From the NCBI RefSeq assembly GCF_024809975.1, contig NZ_JANUDY010000007.1:124001-188000 (forward strand): DNA of 64,000 nt. The letters run 5' to 3'. The notes beneath the pieces were generated by a model that worked only from the letters and a program-made list of their open reading frames with translations, ran no database searches and had not been told where the DNA came from. Numbering within the stretch: position 1 is the stretch's first letter; every line of letters starts with the position of its first letter. This DNA is from Comamonas sp. BIGb0152. GTDB lineage: Bacteria; Pseudomonadota; Gammaproteobacteria; Burkholderiales; Burkholderiaceae_C. The position numbers were made by a program, and so were the translations under genes. Shown here one piece after another: positions 54,909 to 62,932 of the stretch.

Positions 54909-55432
54909 ATGCCACCGCCGCCTTGCTGACCAGAGATGGGCTGCCCATCTCCGAATATGTGGCCCAACTGGCCCAGCAGCTCAGCCAAAAAGGCTGGCTA
55001 ATGGCCACCGCCGAAAGCTGCACCGGCGGCCTGATTGCCGGGGCCTGTACCGAGCGGCCCGGCTCCAGCCAGTGGCTGGACTGCGGCTTTGTCACCTACT
55101 CCAACCGCGCCAAGTCCGCCATGCTCGATGTGCCCGCTGCGCTGATCGCCTCCCATGGCGCCGTCAGCGAGCCCGTCGCCCGCGCCATGGCCCAGGGCGC
55201 CATTGCCCAGTCACAGGCCCAGGTCAGTGTGGCGGTGACCGGCGTTGCCGGGCCCGATGGTGGCAGCGCCAGCAAGCCCGTCGGCACCGTCTGGTTTGCC
55301 TGGCAAGTGGCGGGTAGCCTGCACAGCGAAGTGATGCGGTTTGACGGCGACCGCCATGCAGTACGCCAGGCCACCGTGCAGCATGCGCTGCGCCGCCTGC
55401 TGGCGTTGGTGCAAGCGGCCCAGGCCGAGTAA
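54905..55432 (+). CDS. pncC: Nicotinamide-nucleotide amidohydrolase (CinA C-terminal type)
   Basis: 175 residues from ATG MNATAALLTRDGLPISEYVA. Hydrolyses NMN to NaMN in NAD recycling. TAESCTGGLIAGACTERPGS (catalytic Ser), GFVTYSNRAKSAMLDVP and VAVTGVAGPDGGSASKPVGT are the family signatures. Only the C-terminal CinA domain is present, without the COG1058 part. Last gene of the apaG-to-pncC run, overlapping pgpA by four bases. Confidence 0.94.
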   Translation: MNATAALLTRDGLPISEYVAQLAQQLSQKGWLMATAESCTGGLIAGACTERPGSSQWLDCGFVTYSNRAKSAMLDVPAALIASHGAVSEPVARAMAQGAIAQSQAQVSVAVTGVAGPDGGSASKPVGTVWFAWQVAGSLHSEVMRFDGDRHAVRQATVQHALRRLLALVQAAQAE

Positions 55433-55567
55433 GCCCAGTCCGACAGCGAGATTTAGCCTTCGCCGATGGAGGCCCGGCCCCAGACGCGCGACACTGCATA
55501 CATGGCGATCCGGTTTGCAGCTGTATTTCCTGGCTGACTGCCGATATGACCAACGAGGAGAATTCAG

Positions 55568-55804
55568 ATGAAAAGACTTGCAATCACCACCGCATCCATC
55601 GTGCTGGCCTTGAGCGGCCTGACTGCCTGCTCCAGCAACCCCACCAATGCCCAGATTGGCACCGGCGTAGGTGCCGTGGCCGGCGGCGTGTTGGGCGACG
55701 CCGTGTTTGGCTCTACGCTGGGCACCATTGGTGGCGCCGCTGCCGGTGCCTACTTCGGTAACCAGGTGGGCGACAACATGGATGGCAACCGCCGCCGTCG
55801 CTAA
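55568..55804 (+). CDS. Small glycine-zipper lipoprotein (OsmB-like)
   Basis: 78 residues preceded by AGGAG six to seven bases before the ATG. Lipobox LTACSS with Cys at about residue 21. The mature part alternates glycines every three to four residues (GTGVGAVAGGVLGDAVFG, GTIGGAAAGAYFGNQVGD), a glycine-zipper membrane segment, and ends NRRRR. OsmB-type proteins are envelope stress proteins of unclear function. A hairpin follows the stop. Confidence 0.8.
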   Translation: MKRLAITTASIVLALSGLTACSSNPTNAQIGTGVGAVAGGVLGDAVFGSTLGTIGGAAAGAYFGNQVGDNMDGNRRRR

Positions 55805-55815
55805 GCGCTGAAGCT

Positions 55816-55834
55816 GGGGGCCATATCGGCCCCC
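55816..55834 (+). terminator. Hairpin after the glycine-zipper lipoprotein gene
   Basis: Seven-base G/C stem GGGGGCC/GGCCCCC with ATATC loop, 11 bases after the stop. The following sequence is pyrimidine-rich but not a clean T run, so it is a probable rather than certain terminator. Confidence 0.5.
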
Positions 55835-55847
55835 GCGTTCTTCCCTC

Positions 55848-56984
55848 TTACTGGCTTGCTGCCATCAGCAGCACCAGCACCAACAACACCGCCAGCGCGG
55901 TGAACATGATTTTTACCCAGCTATAGGGTTGCTCACCGGCTATCTGGCCGGTGTAGCCATTGGCCAGCACCTGGTAGCTTTTGCGCCCATAGGTGTAGCC
56001 CACCAGCCAGACGGGCACCAGCACATGCTTGAAGCTGCGGCCCTGGTACTGGCGCTGCACCTGCAGGTTGCGGTAGGTGTCGCCAGGTATTTGCTGCGCG
56101 CACAGCGCCTGCACCTGCTGGTCCATGTCGCCTTCGTTGATACCCGCCGCCTTACCCAAGTCCACCTGGTAGCGCTCCACCGTCCAGCCGCGCACAAACT
56201 CCGGTGAGTAAGGCTTTAAATCGCTGCGTGTGGGGAAAGGCTCCACCTTGCGCAGCAGGCTGGCATGCACGCCCACCGTGCCCGGCACCAGCTCGTCATC
56301 AAAAAAATGCTGCAGGCTGCCCGATGCAGGCTCCCAGCGCACCTGCCGTACCTGGCGCGTGCTGATGTTGCCATTGGCATCGCGGTATTGCTCGGTGGTG
56401 TAGTAGTAAAAGCCGGCGTCTGCCCGCCACTGGGCTTGCACGTGGGCATCAAAGGTCCAGTACGGCAGGTAGATGCCTTTGAGGGTATCGGTCAGCGCCG
56501 CGTTCTTGAGCTTGTTGGGCGCAAACCAGCGGCTGCCATACCACTTGCGGATCAGGTCGCGCACCTGCCCGTCGCTGATCTTGAACGGCAGCAGGCTTTG
56601 GGGCGTGATCGCGTCGTTGCGTTCCTCATGCGCCTGGATAGCCGGTGAGCCGCAGAAATCGCAGCGCGAAGCCACGCGACCATCGACAAACACCGAAATC
56701 GCCCGGCAGTTCTGGCACTGGTACTCGCGCCGGGCATCGCCCCAGCCGCGTCCGCTGTGGGGGTTGGCCAGCGCCTGCGCCAGGTCCTGCTCGACGATAT
56801 CGCCTGCCAATTGCGCCTGCTGGGCATCGGTCCAGGGCACCGCCGTGCCGCAATACGGGCACCTCAGCGACTGCGCTTTGGCATTCCACTCCAGGTTGCC
56901 GCCGCATTCCGGGCAGACATGCTTGGCCACCATCGAGGTCGGTGGCGGCACAAAGGGATCGGGGGTGGGGGTGGGTGAATTCAC
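55848..56984 (-). CDS. Zinc-ribbon membrane-anchored protein partnered with an SPFH protein
   Basis: 378 residues if started at the GTG reading VNSPTPTPDP; a GTG 25 codons upstream or ATG at MVAKHVCPECGG are alternatives. Two zinc ribbons are visible: CPECGG...CPYCGTAVPW and CQNCRAI...CDFCGSPA. A central domain has GIYLPYWTFDAHVQAQWRAD and a KHVLVPVWLVGYTYGRKSYQ block. One C-terminal transmembrane helix (FTALAVLLVLVLLMAAS) anchors it. Such proteins are often misnamed replication factor Y-like. It follows the SPFH gene on the same strand and probably works with it at the membrane. Confidence 0.7.
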   Translation of the reverse strand: MNSPTPTPDPFVPPPTSMVAKHVCPECGGNLEWNAKAQSLRCPYCGTAVPWTDAQQAQLAGDIVEQDLAQALANPHSGRGWGDARREYQCQNCRAISVFVDGRVASRCDFCGSPAIQAHEERNDAITPQSLLPFKISDGQVRDLIRKWYGSRWFAPNKLKNAALTDTLKGIYLPYWTFDAHVQAQWRADAGFYYYTTEQYRDANGNISTRQVRQVRWEPASGSLQHFFDDELVPGTVGVHASLLRKVEPFPTRSDLKPYSPEFVRGWTVERYQVDLGKAAGINEGDMDQQVQALCAQQIPGDTYRNLQVQRQYQGRSFKHVLVPVWLVGYTYGRKSYQVLANGYTGQIAGEQPYSWVKIMFTALAVLLVLVLLMAASQ

Positions 56985-57093
56985 GGTCAAACTCAGCTGG
57001 AGCGCAGAGCAAGCTGCGCTACGTGCGATCAATACAGGGCCGATACGCAAAGCGTTCACCAGCCGAAGCTGGTGAACCGGGGGCTTGCGGTGT

Positions 57094-58191
57094 TTATCCG
57101 CGCAGGAATTCGTTCAAAGATTCCTGCGAGATACGCCAGGCGCTGCCAATCTTGCGGCCCTTGAGCGCGCCCGATTCCAGCTCGGTCACGACGTCCTGCA
57201 CCGTCACGCCCAGCGCCTGCGCGGCCTGCTCAGGCGTCAGCACCTGCACACCGCCGCCCGCAGCCGGGGCCTGCGCGTTTTGGGCCGCTTGCGCTGCCGC
57301 TGGCGAGAAGGGATCGGCTGCCGCAGCACCGGATGGCTGCTGCATGCCTTTCATCATCTCCTGCGCCATGCCAAAGCCCATGGCCATGGTGGCGGGGATG
57401 GTGGCCGCAGCCGCGCCTTCGCCGCCATTGGCCATGGCCTGGCCCATCTGGTACTTCACATAGTCGTTGAGGTTGCCGATGGCGCTCATCGACGAGCGCT
57501 TGTCGATGGCCTGCTCCACCTCGGGCGGCACCGACACGTTCTCCAGCAGGAAGCTGGTGATCTCCAAGCCGTACTTGTCGGTGACGGCGGGGTTGATCAG
57601 CTGCAGCAGCGCATCGCCCATCTCGGTGTAGCGCTGGGCCACATCCAGCACGGGCACCTGGGCCTTGGCCAGCGCTTCGCTGAAGATGCTGACAATGCGC
57701 GAGCGCATGGTGTCGGCAAACTCGTCGAGGCGGAAATTCTGGTCCGTGCCCGCCACTTCCTTGAGGAACTTGGCGGGCTCGACGATGCGGAAGTCGTAGG
57801 TGCCGAAGGCGCGCAGGCGCACCACGCCAAAATCCTTGTCGCGCATCATCACCGGGTTGGAGGTGCCCCATTTGTTGCCGGTAAACAGGCGCGTGTTGAC
57901 GTAGTAGACATCGCACTTGAAGGGCGAGTTGAAACCGTATTTCCAGCCGCGCAAGGTCGACAGAATCGGAATGTTCTGCGTCGTCAGTTGGTGGCGGCCG
58001 GGGCCGAACAGGTCGGCAAACTGGCCTTCGGAGACAAACTGCACCTGCTGCGATTCGCGCACGATCAGCTGGGCGCCGTTCTTGATTTCCTTGTCTTCAT
58101 CCGGCCAGCGGTACGACAAGGTGTCGCGCGAGTCATCGGTCCACTCGATGATCTCGATCAGTTGCTTGGTGATGATGTTCATGAGGTTCAT
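57094..58191 (-). CDS. SPFH-domain protein with C-terminal excisionase-like helix-turn-helix
   Basis: 365 residues from ATG MNLMNIITKQLIEIIEWTDD, preceded by AAGGAT. The SPFH/virion-core-like domain covers about residues 20-240 (QFVSEGQFADLFGPGRHQL, YGFNSPFKCDVYYVNTRLFT, DKYGLEITSFLLENVSVPPE). An Ala/Gly/Met-rich linker follows. The last 50 residues (VLTPEQAAQALGVTVQDVVT, ALKGRKIGSAWRISQESLNE) are a MerR/excisionase-type helix-turn-helix. B. subtilis YdjI is a related SPFH protein in membrane stress. The combination of scaffold and DNA-binding-like tail is unusual; the tail may also act in protein contacts. First gene of a two-gene operon. Confidence 0.78.
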   Translation of the reverse strand: MNLMNIITKQLIEIIEWTDDSRDTLSYRWPDEDKEIKNGAQLIVRESQQVQFVSEGQFADLFGPGRHQLTTQNIPILSTLRGWKYGFNSPFKCDVYYVNTRLFTGNKWGTSNPVMMRDKDFGVVRLRAFGTYDFRIVEPAKFLKEVAGTDQNFRLDEFADTMRSRIVSIFSEALAKAQVPVLDVAQRYTEMGDALLQLINPAVTDKYGLEITSFLLENVSVPPEVEQAIDKRSSMSAIGNLNDYVKYQMGQAMANGGEGAAAATIPATMAMGFGMAQEMMKGMQQPSGAAAADPFSPAAAQAAQNAQAPAAGGGVQVLTPEQAAQALGVTVQDVVTELESGALKGRKIGSAWRISQESLNEFLRG

Positions 58192-58519
58192 GGATGATCC
58201 TTGCTCGGTGAAAAGGAGATAACCGGTCCATTTTAGAGCGGGTTTGCAATTCCTATGGACGCTATTGAAGCGCCGCATTGCCAGAAATGTCCACCGTCAC
58301 AACCAGTCCTCACCTAGAAACCAACACACTGGTTAACTTCTATGGTCGATTGGCAAACTCAAAAAACAAATAAACTATTGGAATATATATATTATGTGAT
58401 TTATGCTATTTAATTAGCAAGCCAAAAAGAGATGAAACAGCGTGCTTAGGCGCCGCATCGTTCAATGACTCAAGAAGTTGATCCCCACCGCAACAATCCC
58501 AATCTAAGGAACCGCCCCC
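58192..58519. other. AT-rich divergent intergenic region
   Basis: A 328-base gap between divergent genes. The part 58330-58440 is strikingly AT-rich compared with the rest of the window and contains the palindrome AATATATATATT (58382-58393). No gene is seen. It must hold the promoters of the SPFH operon and of the exported RidA gene; none is clear enough to place. Confidence 0.5.
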
Positions 58520-59074
58520 ATGCCACCCTCCCCTCGAACCGCATTTAGCACGTGGATGACCCTGAGCGCCGCTGCAGCAGCCATCGTTACTTTAGCGGGC
58601 TGTGCCCAATCTGCCTCTGGAGACAACCGCTCGCCATCTGTGGTGCGCCACCCCATTCCAGGGTCCGACTTTCCGATCTCCAGTGCGGTGGAAATTCCGC
58701 CCACTGCTACGACGGTATATCTTTCTGGCCAAGTTCCGCCCGTAGTGGATGCATCCAAGCCGGCCAATGATCCTGCGGCCTATGGAGGCGACACGCGCGC
58801 GCAGACGATGGGTGTGCTAAACACCATCGACAAGCAGCTCAAAGCTATGGGCTTGACCATGAAGGATGTGGTCAAGATGCAGGTCTACCTGGTGGGGGAT
58901 CCTGCCAAAGACAACAAGATGGATTTTGCTGGCTTCATGCAGGGCTATACCCAATTCTTTGGCACTGCCGAGCAGCCGAACTTGCCATCGCGGTCGGCCT
59001 TCCAGGTTGCCGCACTGGCCAATCCAGCCTGGTATGTGGAGATCGAGGTGACTGCGGTACGCATGCCCAAATGA
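58520..59074 (+). CDS. Exported RidA/YjgF-family lipoprotein
   Basis: 184 residues; AAGGAACC precedes the ATG. A signal region ends in lipobox LAGCAQ (Cys at about residue 28), so the protein should be membrane-anchored outside the cytoplasm. The rest is a RidA domain: TTVYLSGQVPP, MGVLNTIDKQLKAMGLTMKD and LPSRSAFQVAALANPAWYVE followed by IEVTAV. The conserved Arg of the enamine/imine deaminase site is kept in SRSAFQV. Cytosolic RidA removes reactive 2-aminoacrylate; the substrate of exported versions is unknown. Confidence 0.82.
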   Translation: MPPSPRTAFSTWMTLSAAAAAIVTLAGCAQSASGDNRSPSVVRHPIPGSDFPISSAVEIPPTATTVYLSGQVPPVVDASKPANDPAAYGGDTRAQTMGVLNTIDKQLKAMGLTMKDVVKMQVYLVGDPAKDNKMDFAGFMQGYTQFFGTAEQPNLPSRSAFQVAALANPAWYVEIEVTAVRMPK

Positions 59075-59118
59075 GCGTCGGCTAACGCCTGTGAAACGCA
59101 TCACCACCGGCAGACAAG

Positions 59119-59149
59119 AAAAGGCATCGCAAACGCAATGCCTTTTTTT
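59119..59149. terminator. Bidirectional terminator between the RidA and SEC-C genes
   Basis: Stem AAAAGGCAT/ATGCCTTTT continuing with a mismatch and two pairs around an AAAC loop, followed by TTTTTTTC on the plus strand and preceded by AAGAAAA. Serves the two convergent genes. Confidence 0.8.
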
Positions 59150-59185
59150 CTGAGATCTGCTTTTACAGCAATGTGGGCTTAGTGA

Positions 59186-59995
59186 TCACGCGCCGCAGCA
59201 TTTCTTGAACTTCTTGCCGCTGCCGCAAGAGCAGGGGTCATTGCGGCCGGGTACCTCGCCCTTGATGATGGTGGCCTGGCGCGGGCCCATGCTCTTCCAG
59301 ATCTGGCGCAGGTCATACACCGCCCAGATGGCTTCGCCAAAGGTCTCCACCCGCTCCTGGCTGGTGCTGGCCGGGCCGTTTTCGTCGTACATGCACACGG
59401 TGGGGGTGCCGGTGTCGTCCTCGGTCAGGGCCACCACCGATTCCAGCGCGTCGTTCAGCCAGCGGGCGGCTTCCTTGTCGCGCGGCGCAGTCCACTCGTC
59501 TTCCCAGTTCTCCACTGCAAACATAAAGCCCAGCGCCCAGACCTGGCCGAACGACGGAATCTCCTGGCCGTCCAGCTCCTGGCGCTCTGCTTCAGGCAGG
59601 CTGGCAATCGCGCCGCGCATGTCCATGGCATCGGGCTGGAAGGTGTCGTCGTCTTCCAGGCTCTTCACATCGGCGTCGAGCTGGCCGGTCACTTCGTTCC
59701 AGCGGATTTGCCACAGTTCCAGAAAACGGTCTTGCTGGGCACGGTCCTTGAAAGCCGGCAGCAGCGGCAGGTTGCCGTCGGCATCGCGCTCGATCAGCTC
59801 GCCATCGCCCACCAGCATCGGCAAATACTCTTCGACCGGCACCGCACGGCGCGTGCAGACCAGCGCCGTCAGCACCCCATCGGCAAACTCCCACTGCGGG
59901 ATCTCTTCGGCGCGGCTGCGCATGTCTTCCAGGATCTGGTCGATCTCGGTCAACTGGTCGTCATTCAATCCTTCGGGAATCTGGTGCTGGGTCAT
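59186..59995 (-). CDS. UPF0149/YecA-family protein with SEC-C metal-binding tail
   Basis: 269 residues. The N-terminal helical UPF0149 domain is highly acidic (ILEDMRSRAEEIPQWEFADG, FGQVWALGFMFAVENWEDEW). The C-terminal SEC-C motif GRNDPCSCGSGKKFKKCCGA binds zinc or iron as in SecA and YecA. Proteins of this kind associate with ribosomes or secretion factors in E. coli, but the exact role is unsettled. Monocistronic, convergent with the RidA gene. Confidence 0.88.
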   Translation of the reverse strand: MTQHQIPEGLNDDQLTEIDQILEDMRSRAEEIPQWEFADGVLTALVCTRRAVPVEEYLPMLVGDGELIERDADGNLPLLPAFKDRAQQDRFLELWQIRWNEVTGQLDADVKSLEDDDTFQPDAMDMRGAIASLPEAERQELDGQEIPSFGQVWALGFMFAVENWEDEWTAPRDKEAARWLNDALESVVALTEDDTGTPTVCMYDENGPASTSQERVETFGEAIWAVYDLRQIWKSMGPRQATIIKGEVPGRNDPCSCGSGKKFKKCCGA

Positions 59996-60210
59996 GGAAG
60001 CTCTCTCAATGGGGGCAGCGCAGCCTAAACCCCTGGTCTATTGCAAGCCACCAGCGCAGCCTATGATGGCTCTGGTTTTGTAACAACAAATGCAATAGCA
60101 GACGGCCGCTGCGCAACGCAGGGCCTGCAGTGTAGCGCCAGCCGGGCGCCTGTGCTGCAGCCTGGGATTTGCGCGCTTGTCCGTCTCGACTGACCTGCAT
60201 ACACCCCCCT

Positions 60211-61932
60211 ATGAACCAGCTCAACAAGCTCTTTCCCGTCCGCTACACCGTGATGGTGCTATGCATGCTCTTGCTGCTGGTCGGCATCGTCGCGCTGGTG
60301 CTGCAAGCCAGCGCCTGGTGGTGGCTGGCCGTGCTGGCCGGCGCCGCACTCAGCCTGCTGGGCCTGCGCGATCGGCGCCAGACGCGCCACGCTATTTTGC
60401 GCAACTACCCGGTCATCGGCCATATGCGCTTTTTCCTGGAGTTCATCCGCCCGGAGATGCGCCAGTACTTCATTGAAAGCGACACCGAGGCCCTGCCCTT
60501 CTCGCGCGCCCAGCGCTCGCTGGTCTACCAGCGCGCCAAGGGCGACCCGGACAACCGCCCTTTTGGCACCTTGATGGATGTGGGCGCACGCGGCTATGAA
60601 TGGGTCAACCACTCGATGGCGCCCACGCGGCTGGACGGCCATGATTTCCGCGTCTGGATCGGCGGCTCGCCCGATGCAGCCTCGCAGTCGGTCGCGCCCT
60701 GCACCCAGCCCTACCATGCCAGCGTCTTCAATATCTCGGCGATGAGCTTTGGCGCGCTGTCAGCCAATGCCATCCTGGCGCTGAACAAGGGCGCGCAAAT
60801 CGGCGGCTTTGCCCATGACACCGGCGAAGGCTCGATCAGCCAGCACCACCGTGTGCACGGCGGCGACCTGATCTGGGAGGTGGCCTCGGGTTACTTTGGC
60901 TGCCGCAACGATGACGGCAGCTTCAGCGAAGAGCGCTACATCGCCAACGCCACCCAGCCCCAGGTCAAGATGATCGAGCTCAAGCTCAGCCAGGGCGCCA
61001 AGCCCGGCCATGGCGGCGTGCTGCCCGGCGCCAAGGTCACCCCCGAGATCGCGGCCGCACGCGGCATCCCCGTGGGCATTGACTGCATCTCGCCGGCCCG
61101 GCACAGCGCTTTCTCCACGCCCGAGGAGATGATGCATTTCATCGCCCGGCTGCGCACGCTCTCGGGCGGCAAGCCCACCGGCTTCAAGTTCTGCCTGGGC
61201 CACCCCTGGGAATGGTTTGCCATCGTCAAGGCCATGCTCAAGACCGGCATCACGCCGGACTTCATCGTCGTCGATGGCGCCGAAGGCGGCACCGGCGCTG
61301 CCCCAGTGGAGTTCACCGACCACGTAGGCGTGCCATTGCAAGAAGGCCTGCTGCTGGTGCACAACACCTTGATCGGCGTGAACCTGCGCGACCGCATCAA
61401 GCTGGGCGCCGCCGGCAAGGTCATCACCGCCTTTGACATCACCCGCATGATGGCGCTGGGCGCCGATTGGTGCAATGCCGGCCGGGGCTTCATGATGGCC
61501 TTGGGCTGCATCCAGGCCCAGACCTGCCACACCGGCAACTGCCCCACCGGCGTGACCACCCAGGATGGCGTGCGCCAGCAGGCCCTGGTCGTGCCCGACA
61601 AGGCCACGCGCGTGGCCCAGTTCCACAAAAGCACCCTGCATGCGCTGCAGGAGCTGGTGCAGGCCGCCGGCCTCCAGCACCCCAGTGAACTCAATGCCCA
61701 CCACATCGTGCGCCGCATCAGCGACACCGAGGTGCGCCTGCTGTCCAACCTGCTGCTGCAAGTGCGCCCCGGCGCGCTGCTTGACGACCTGGCGCACCAG
61801 CACGATGTCTTTCGCACCTACTGGCCGCTGGCCAGCGCCGAGAGCTTCCAGCCGCTGTCGCAACCCCATGTCAAACCCTCGGCACCCGCCGACCACCAGG
61901 ACATGGTGCCCCAGGCGTCAGCGACGCCCTAA
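60211..61932 (+). CDS. Membrane-anchored FMN/Fe-S glutamate-synthase-like protein
   Basis: 573 residues from ATG MNQLNKLFPVRYTVMVLCML; two N-terminal transmembrane helices (to about residue 55). The remainder is the FMN-binding TIM barrel of glutamate synthase: VFNISAMSFGALSANAILAL, GEGSISQHHRVHGGDLIWEV, PGHGGVLPGAKVTPEIAAAR and VDGAEGGTGAAPVEFTDHVG. The cysteines in GCIQAQTCHTGNCPTGVTTQ match the 3Fe-4S cluster ligands. There is no amidotransferase domain, so it is not classical GltB; its electron donor and substrate are unknown. Followed by the kinase-like gene on the same strand. Confidence 0.85.
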   Translation: MNQLNKLFPVRYTVMVLCMLLLLVGIVALVLQASAWWWLAVLAGAALSLLGLRDRRQTRHAILRNYPVIGHMRFFLEFIRPEMRQYFIESDTEALPFSRAQRSLVYQRAKGDPDNRPFGTLMDVGARGYEWVNHSMAPTRLDGHDFRVWIGGSPDAASQSVAPCTQPYHASVFNISAMSFGALSANAILALNKGAQIGGFAHDTGEGSISQHHRVHGGDLIWEVASGYFGCRNDDGSFSEERYIANATQPQVKMIELKLSQGAKPGHGGVLPGAKVTPEIAAARGIPVGIDCISPARHSAFSTPEEMMHFIARLRTLSGGKPTGFKFCLGHPWEWFAIVKAMLKTGITPDFIVVDGAEGGTGAAPVEFTDHVGVPLQEGLLLVHNTLIGVNLRDRIKLGAAGKVITAFDITRMMALGADWCNAGRGFMMALGCIQAQTCHTGNCPTGVTTQDGVRQQALVVPDKATRVAQFHKSTLHALQELVQAAGLQHPSELNAHHIVRRISDTEVRLLSNLLLQVRPGALLDDLAHQHDVFRTYWPLASAESFQPLSQPHVKPSAPADHQDMVPQASATP

Positions 61933-62001
61933 GCGCGCAGCGATAATGCAAGGTTTTCACTGTTGCTGGAGTGGCCGCTGCGGCGTGCGCCCCGCTTGCG
62001 C

Positions 62002-62868
62002 ATGACCGATACCGCTTCCTTATCCCAGCCCCCGGCCCCCTCCGATGCCCCGCCCGGCGCCCTGCCTGCGGAGCGCCCGGACTATGCCGCGTTTTTGCAG
62101 CAGCACCTGGCCAGCCAGGCCTTCAACGTGGTGCGCTATGAGCTGCCCGGTGAATCGGTCTGGCTCAAAAAAGCCGGCCCGGCGATTGCCGCCTGGCGCT
62201 ACCGGACTTTGGGCCTGCTCTCTCGCGTGCTGGATGTGCCGGTGCTGCAACCCGTGGTCAACCCCGGCGGGCAAGCGGCGATTGCCACCGAAGTGCGGCG
62301 CCTGCGCGACCTGCATGCCCGGGGCCTGCGCGTGCCGCAGGTGCTGGCCGATGCGCCCGATGGCTTTTTGATGCGCCACCTGGGTTTGCCCGGCGGCAAC
62401 ACGCCGTCCCTCAGCGACGAAATCGAAGCCGCCGCACGGCAGGCCCCCGCCAGCACCTTGCTGCTGTGGCAGCAGGGCTTTGCCGCGCTGCAGCGGGTGC
62501 ATGCCAGCGGCACCTGCCTGAGCCAGGCCTTTGCCCGCAACATGGTGCGCTGCCCCGATGGCGCCATTGGCTATATCGATTTTGAAGACGACCCGCTGGC
62601 CACCCTGCCCCCTGCGCTGTGCATCGTCAAAGATGCGCTGTGCTATGCGCACTCGACCGCGCTGTTCCTGCAAAACGCCGGCACCCTGGAGGCCGCGCGC
62701 CTGGACTGGCATGCCTGGCTGGCACAGACCGAGCCCGCCGTGCGCGACGCGCTGCAGCGCACGGTGCAGCAGATGCGCTGGGTGGGCAAGCTGCCCAACC
62801 AGCGCAAGCTGGGGCGCGACACCCTGCGCCTGCGGGCGATGGTCGGCCTGCTGCGCCCGCTGCCCTGA
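62002..62868 (+). CDS. Kinase-fold-like protein with degenerate catalytic loop
   Basis: 288 residues from ATG MTDTASLSQPPAPSDAPPGA; a TTG 13 codons earlier is possible. It resembles WaaP/InaA-type small-molecule or LPS kinases: candidate ATP-site lysine in SVWLKKAGPAIAAWRYR, a candidate Glu in IATEVRRLRDLHARGLRVPQ, and an IGYIDFEDDP block at the usual metal-binding position. The expected His-x-Asp catalytic loop is not evident in RVHASGTCLSQAFARNMV, so it may be inactive or divergent. Function unknown; assignment is tentative. Confidence 0.5.
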   Translation: MTDTASLSQPPAPSDAPPGALPAERPDYAAFLQQHLASQAFNVVRYELPGESVWLKKAGPAIAAWRYRTLGLLSRVLDVPVLQPVVNPGGQAAIATEVRRLRDLHARGLRVPQVLADAPDGFLMRHLGLPGGNTPSLSDEIEAAARQAPASTLLLWQQGFAALQRVHASGTCLSQAFARNMVRCPDGAIGYIDFEDDPLATLPPALCIVKDALCYAHSTALFLQNAGTLEAARLDWHAWLAQTEPAVRDALQRTVQQMRWVGKLPNQRKLGRDTLRLRAMVGLLRPLP

Positions 62869-62887
62869 GGCAGCCCTGCTGACGTAA

Positions 62888-62915
62888 AAATGGCCTGCGG
62901 ATGCAGGCCATTTCA
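62888..62915 (-). terminator. Terminator of dctA
   Basis: Eleven-base perfect stem AAATGGCCTGC/GCAGGCCATTT with a four-base loop. On the reverse strand it is followed by TTTTTACG, giving a good terminator about 20 bases past the dctA stop; it may also act on the convergent gene. Confidence 0.8.
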
Positions 62916-62932
62916 TTGGGAAAGCGCAGCGA

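Noticed and set aside
58382-58393. AATATATATATT palindrome considered as part of an origin or attachment site
   Set aside because: It is a short AT palindrome in AT-rich DNA with no direct repeats, DnaA boxes or integrase gene nearby.
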